64,000 bases of DNA from Bog-366 sp963722555 (GTDB lineage: Bacteria > Acidobacteriota > Terriglobia > UBA7540): positions 1,178,001-1,242,000 of the forward strand of contig CAVRNQ010000007.1 in NCBI GenBank assembly GCA_963722555.1. The letters run 5' to 3'. Position 1 is the stretch's first letter. Each line of letters begins with the position of its first letter. Shown piece by piece: positions 60,290 to 64,000 of this stretch. The notes beneath the pieces were generated by a model. That model worked only from the letters and a program-made list of their open reading frames with translations. It did not search any database and was not told the DNA's origin. A program made the translations under genes and the position numbers.

Positions 60290-61507
60290 TCAAGTGGCCT
60301 TGAGGGTCGTTGCGGGTTGGTTCAGAATCTCAATGGCTTTGCGAAGTTGCAGGTCATCCTTGCCGCCGAAGTGTTCAGGTCCTTCCGGCTGCCCTTCGTC
60401 CTCCGGACTTTCCGTGTCATTGGCGGCAGGCTGGACCACCGTGGGGGTGACGCCGTTGTCGTGAATGGCTTTGCCATCCGGCCCGTAGTATTTGGCCACG
60501 GAAAGCAGCAGGGCAGAGCCATCGCCGACCGGAATGGGTTTCTGAAAGACGCCCACGCCGAAGCTGCGCACTCCTACCACTTCACCGCGCTTGTTGCCTA
60601 GAACCGCTGAGGCCACGAGCTCCGAGGGGCCGGCAGTTGATTGATTGATCAACACCGCCAGCGGCAACTTCGAAACCGAGCCCCTCGGGTGGACTTCCAG
60701 ATCCTGGCGGGGGAATCGTTGGCCCGAAATGTAGGTGACCAGACCTTTATCCAGGAAGAGGCTGGCTGTATCAACGGCCTCCTGCACATCGCCTCCAGCG
60801 CAGTTCCGCAAATCCAGAACAATCTTGCCGGCGCCCTGCGCTTCGAGCTCCTTGAGTTTGGCCGAAATCTCCTGGGCTTTGCCTTTGTTGAAGCTGGCGA
60901 TGCGCAAGTAGCCGGTCCCCTCGTCCACTATCTTCGAGACTACGGGAGGGTAGTTCAGGATGGCACGCGTAGCACTGATGCTCTGAGGTTCACTCCGGGC
61001 TTCGCGAACCACCGAGACCGTCACGTTCGTACCTGCCTGCCCCGCCAGCAGGCGTTCAAGCTGCACGACTGAGAGTTCCCGGGCAGGAGTATTATCAACC
61101 TCATCAATAAGGTCGCCGGGTTTGATGCCGGCTTTCTCCGCCGGACTTCCGGGCAGCACGGCCACCACCGTGGCATATCCCATCCGCTTGGAGAGAAAAA
61201 TCCCCACATCCGCAGGTCCCGGCTCGGGATGTTGCAAGTAGGCCTGATACTGCTCGGCGGTAAGGTATGTGCTGTAAGGGTCCAGCGACTCGAGCAGCCC
61301 GTGGATGGCGCCATCCGTGACTTTTTTCAAATCCGGCTCGGTGACGTACTCCTGCCGGATGCGATTCAGAACCTCGCTGTAGACGCCCAGGTCACGGTAG
61401 GTCTTTTCGGTGGAGTTATCGTTCTTGCCCAGCAGCCCCCCCACGAGGGCGTAAAGCATCACGATGAGGGAAACACTGATAAGCGTGGCGCGGATGCGGT
61501 TTGTCAT
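60290..61507 (-). CDS. S41/CtpA-family protein lacking the catalytic dyad
   Basis: A 405-residue carboxyl-terminal-protease homologue: membrane anchor (RATLISVSLIVMLYALVGGL), helical lid, PDZ domain (VVAVLPGSPAEKAGIKPGDLI) and a S41 core. In E. coli Tsp the dyad is S430-K455 in SASASE and TFGKG. Here the first motif reads STAGPSE (G293 for serine) and the second RSFGVGVFQ (V318 for lysine), with the same 25-residue distance. Both catalytic residues are thus missing. The ATG at 61507 follows GGAGGAG. It probably acts as a scaffold or regulator beside YibQ. Confidence 0.9.
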   Translation of the reverse strand: MTNRIRATLISVSLIVMLYALVGGLLGKNDNSTEKTYRDLGVYSEVLNRIRQEYVTEPDLKKVTDGAIHGLLESLDPYSTYLTAEQYQAYLQHPEPGPADVGIFLSKRMGYATVVAVLPGSPAEKAGIKPGDLIDEVDNTPARELSVVQLERLLAGQAGTNVTVSVVREARSEPQSISATRAILNYPPVVSKIVDEGTGYLRIASFNKGKAQEISAKLKELEAQGAGKIVLDLRNCAGGDVQEAVDTASLFLDKGLVTYISGQRFPRQDLEVHPRGSVSKLPLAVLINQSTAGPSELVASAVLGNKRGEVVGVRSFGVGVFQKPIPVGDGSALLLSVAKYYGPDGKAIHDNGVTPTVVQPAANDTESPEDEGQPEGPEHFGGKDDLQLRKAIEILNQPATTLKAT

Positions 61508-61731
61508 GCTGGAAAAACTCCTCCACCCTGGGCTGACACTGCCCCGATTGCTAAGATTATAACACGTCATTTCCTTTGATGCACGGACGGCGCAGGGGGC
61601 TACTCAGACCGGGCAATTTCTCCAGGCTTCTCGGGTCCGCGGGCCGGCTGAAGTATTTCCATCTGCGCATGGGCGGAGGCCCGTCCTGGCCATCGAGGGG
61701 GCTCTTCGGGGGGATCGTGTCGTGCCAGGTC

Positions 61732-61902
61732 TCAGGAGATGGGCGGCTTGCCTTCGCGTGAAATCCCTTTCTTGGGAAGCCGGAGATTCAGTGGGCTGGC
61801 CGACTTGCGTTGGGATCGGCCGGTCAGTTCGGACTTAAGCAAATCGAACTTGCGGCTCACGTGCTTGCCAAGCTTCTGGTTAACGAACCGTCCCTTTCCC
61901 AT
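61732..61902 (-). CDS. Small basic protein (56 aa), unknown
   Basis: A short frame opening MGKGRFVNQKLGKHVSRKFD and ending GISREGKPPIS, rich in lysine and arginine (about one residue in three to four) with no cysteines or membrane helix. GAGG lies seven bases before the ATG at 61902. The nucleotide composition and codon use match those of true genes here. It stands 55 bases after the RDD gene on the same strand. It could bind nucleic acid, but no family is recognised. Confidence 0.5.
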   Translation of the reverse strand: MGKGRFVNQKLGKHVSRKFDLLKSELTGRSQRKSASPLNLRLPKKGISREGKPPIS

Positions 61903-61957
61903 GGAGAAGCCTCACGACGACTAGCCGGCCCAGGCCGCGCGGCAAGACGGGCGCGGG

Positions 61958-63109
61958 CTACAGCTCAGTTTCCAGGGCCGGAGCCTCTTGCCCGGTCCTC
62001 GCCTCAGTGATGAAGGTCCCTGACATACGGTCATGCCAGGTCAGGCTATCACTATCCACCCATGCCCAGACGAAACCCAGCATAAGGGCTGAAAGTGAAA
62101 CCAGCACGCCGAAGGCACGCCAGAGAGACTCCCGCGGGGTCGGACAGACTCCCTGCAGGTTGCGGATATCACACCCCATCCACAGCAATCCGGGCGTGGT
62201 GGAAGTGAGGGCAGTAAATAGCGCGAAGTAGGCAAAGATGAAAATGATGCCGACCACGCCCAAGACCGCGAAGCTGAGGGGATTGCGTGATAGGTGTCCC
62301 CCGGAACGCCAAAAGATGACCCCGAACAGGCCCGCACCTGCAACCAGCACGAGGGCGTCGGTCAAGCCGGCGAGGAACCGACGGCCCACCGGCGCCAGGA
62401 ACATTCTTTGGGGCTCCTCTTTCTTCGCCGGCGTTGCCTCTTCCGGCAAACCCACCACAATTTCCATCGCACGGCTTTCGGGCGCCCCCAACAACATCTC
62501 CTCCCCGGGGGCGAGCACAGTTCCGCGCCCCGACACAGATTCTTCCGATTTCTCCAGGGGGATTGTCCCGAGGGCGGTTGCACTTGCCGGATGCGGCGCA
62601 GGGAAATCTTCGAGGTCCAGGTCGAAGGCCGGCGCGCTTTCTTCCGGCCTCCTTACGGTGTCATCGGTGAACACAGCCTCCTCAGTTTGGCCGGAGCCCT
62701 CGAAATCCAGTTCGAAACTCTCCCCGGATTCTGCGTTGCGCTGCAGCTTGGCCCGTTTCTTCCGAAAATCCTGGACCCGATTCGAGAGCACTTCTCTCCA
62801 GTCATGTGCAGGGTCTTCAGGCGGAGAGAGGCCCGCGGGGCGGGCGTCCTCTGTGGACGGAGAAGACGGCGCCGGGGCAAGCGAGGGCGCTTCCGGAGCT
62901 AGCCGCTCCGGTTCTGCCGGGACCGGCTCCTGCGGGAGTTCAGCCGGTGGGGCCGTTGAAGAAGGCGAAGGTGCGCTAATCCCGTCCGGGAACAAAGACG
63001 TGAAAGAGGACGAACGTCCCCTCCCGGCAGCCTTCGCATACTCGAAGCCGCACTTCTTACATTGCGCTAGCCCAGCGTAACTGACAAACCCACACTTGGG
63101 GCACTTCAC
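61958..63109 (-). CDS. RDD-family membrane protein with N-terminal zinc ribbon
   Basis: A 383-residue protein. Residues 1-22 form a zinc ribbon (CPKC ... CKKC). A long proline/alanine/glutamate-rich linker follows (about 30-225). From about 240 an RDD domain with three to four membrane helices begins (APVGRRFLAGLTDALVLVAG, the arginine and two aspartates that name the family being R-x-L-x-x-L-x-D and DRMSGT near the end). RDD proteins are membrane transporters or assembly factors of unsure role. It is divergent from lptD, 59 bases apart. Confidence 0.85.
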   Translation of the reverse strand: MKCPKCGFVSYAGLAQCKKCGFEYAKAAGRGRSSSFTSLFPDGISAPSPSSTAPPAELPQEPVPAEPERLAPEAPSLAPAPSSPSTEDARPAGLSPPEDPAHDWREVLSNRVQDFRKKRAKLQRNAESGESFELDFEGSGQTEEAVFTDDTVRRPEESAPAFDLDLEDFPAPHPASATALGTIPLEKSEESVSGRGTVLAPGEEMLLGAPESRAMEIVVGLPEEATPAKKEEPQRMFLAPVGRRFLAGLTDALVLVAGAGLFGVIFWRSGGHLSRNPLSFAVLGVVGIIFIFAYFALFTALTSTTPGLLWMGCDIRNLQGVCPTPRESLWRAFGVLVSLSALMLGFVWAWVDSDSLTWHDRMSGTFITEARTGQEAPALETEL

Positions 63110-63168
63110 AGCAGGTGTTGAATCCTCCAGGCAGCATCTACTGCAATCCGAGGCATCTTAGCAAAATC

Positions 63169-64000
63169 ATGGGGAAGAACAAAGGGCTTTCGAGTAAAAT
63201 GACCCGTCTGCGCGCGCTCATGGACCTTCCACTTTATCGATTTCTGCCACGACGTGGTGGCTTGCGGCTTTCCGCCGCGTTGCTATTTACTGCCCATATG
63301 GTTTCAAATGTTGGTGCGCAGCAACCTCCCCCTGTGCCCGAACTCCAGGGCCCCGGGAAGGACGTCATCATCCACTCGGACACGCAACAGAAGGATAAAG
63401 ATACCTACCATCTGCGCGGTCACGTTGAAGTCGTTTACGAGGACATGCACGTGCATGCCGATGAGGCTTCCTTTGATATGGCTTCCGGCGAGGTGGTGGC
63501 TCGCGGGCACGTGGTCTTTGATGACCCGCAGAGTCATCTGGTGGCCGACGAAGTCCACTACAATGTCAATACGAAGAAGGGCTGGTTTGCCAAGGGAACG
63601 GGCTTCGTCCATCCCAAGGTGCGTCCCCGGCCGCGCGTGCTGAGGACAGAGAACCCCTTCTATTTTTGGGGTGCCACCGTGGACCGGGAGGACGAGGATA
63701 CTTACATCGTCAATCACGGTCGCATGACTTCTTGCGAGTGTGAGCGCAAGGGCTGGTCGATTTCGGTGCGGGAGGCCCGCGTCACGGTGGGTGACAAGGC
63801 CGTCGCGCACGGCGCGCTCTTCCGCCTGCTGGGAATCCCCTTCTTCTATACTCCCTGGCTGGTGGACTCCATTGCGCGCGAACCCCGGCAAACCGGAATC
63901 CTGCTCCCCCATGTCGGGAATTCCACGCAGAAGGGCTATATCCTCGGCGAGGGTTTCTTCTGGGCCATTAATCCCAGCGCCGATCTCATGTTTGGCCTCG
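63169..64000 (+). CDS. lptD: LPS-assembly protein LptD, partial (runs off the window)
   Basis: Open to the end of the window without a stop (277 residues seen). A basic head and hydrophobic segment (LRLSAALLFTAHMVSNVGAQ) serve as signal. Then comes the periplasmic OstA-type jelly roll (VIIHSDTQQKDKDTYHLRGH, ARGHVVFDDPQ) and the start of the barrel domain (TPWLVDSIAREPRQTGILLP). SCECERKGWSIS matches the Cys-containing TTCP-like segment of LptD. It inserts LPS into the outer leaflet. Starts at 63169, 63199 or 63223 are possible; none has a strong ribosome site. Confidence 0.92.
   Translation, partial: MGKNKGLSSKMTRLRALMDLPLYRFLPRRGGLRLSAALLFTAHMVSNVGAQQPPPVPELQGPGKDVIIHSDTQQKDKDTYHLRGHVEVVYEDMHVHADEASFDMASGEVVARGHVVFDDPQSHLVADEVHYNVNTKKGWFAKGTGFVHPKVRPRPRVLRTENPFYFWGATVDREDEDTYIVNHGRMTSCECERKGWSISVREARVTVGDKAVAHGALFRLLGIPFFYTPWLVDSIAREPRQTGILLPHVGNSTQKGYILGEGFFWAINPSADLMFGL

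Overview
This is a GC-rich stretch (visibly about 60 % G+C, not counted) of a Gram-negative chromosome, most likely from Acidobacteriota. The diderm envelope is shown by LptD, an Mla-type lipid transporter, a porin and TolC/RND efflux. The Acidobacteriota assignment rests on family content: a VWFA-related secreted protein, a FecR plus tryptophan-rich secreted protein, Tat-exported Gfo/Idh and TIM-barrel sugar proteins beside a DUF1080 hydrolase, a split glycine decarboxylase, and many spacer repeats. I could not run a 16S or marker-gene test, so the phylum is an inference.

Layout. 0-4.7 kb: the glycine cleavage operon gcvT-gcvH-gcvPA-gcvPB (minus strand). 4.9-12 kb: a 59-residue zinc protein, then a tight cluster of a SpoIIE-type phosphatase, an RsbW-type kinase, a STAS protein and mlaE-mlaF-mlaD, then an NtrC-type regulator. 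12.4-14.1 kb: a FitAB/VapBC-like toxin-antitoxin pair and an unknown protein with a HEPN-like motif. 14.6-19.5 kb: a FecR/tryptophan-rich secreted protein and glgB. 20-25.4 kb: a 3-keto-glycoside-type sugar cluster and a DUF4832 protein around a nest of repeats. 25.7-31.1 kb: a TolC-adaptor-RND efflux operon. 31.4-39.5 kb: separate metabolic and transport genes. 39.9-42.7 kb: a dehydrogenase and a quinone reductase split by an IS5-family element. 42.7-43.7 kb: a gene-poor, partly AT-rich repeat region. 43.8-50.2 kb: osmC, a CDF exporter, serS and the conserved miaA-hfq-hflX set. 50.4-58 kb: a small membrane protein plus degenerate receiver, then a porin and pstSCAB-phoU. 58.3-64 kb: envelope genes, including a S41 protease homologue lacking its catalytic dyad, a YibQ-type deacetylase, an RDD membrane protein and the start of lptD.

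How the genes work together. The phosphatase-kinase-STAS set overlaps or abuts mlaEFD, so a phospho-switch may control retrograde or anterograde lipid transport, with the STAS protein in the place of MlaB. The pst genes with the upstream porin form a full phosphate import route from outer membrane to cytoplasm, without a local phoBR pair. The DUF1080, Gfo/Idh and isomerase genes look like one oxidative glycoside pathway.

The spacers carry several repeat families: a 169-base element with 16-base terminal inverted repeats in three copies, a TGTAGCGGCG palindromic element in two copies plus a relic, a TGTCATCCTGAGC element in two copies, a 135-base element with perfect 16-base ends, a perfect 50-base palindrome, and five degenerate AT-rich repeats. 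No rRNA, tRNA, prophage or convincing CRISPR array was seen.
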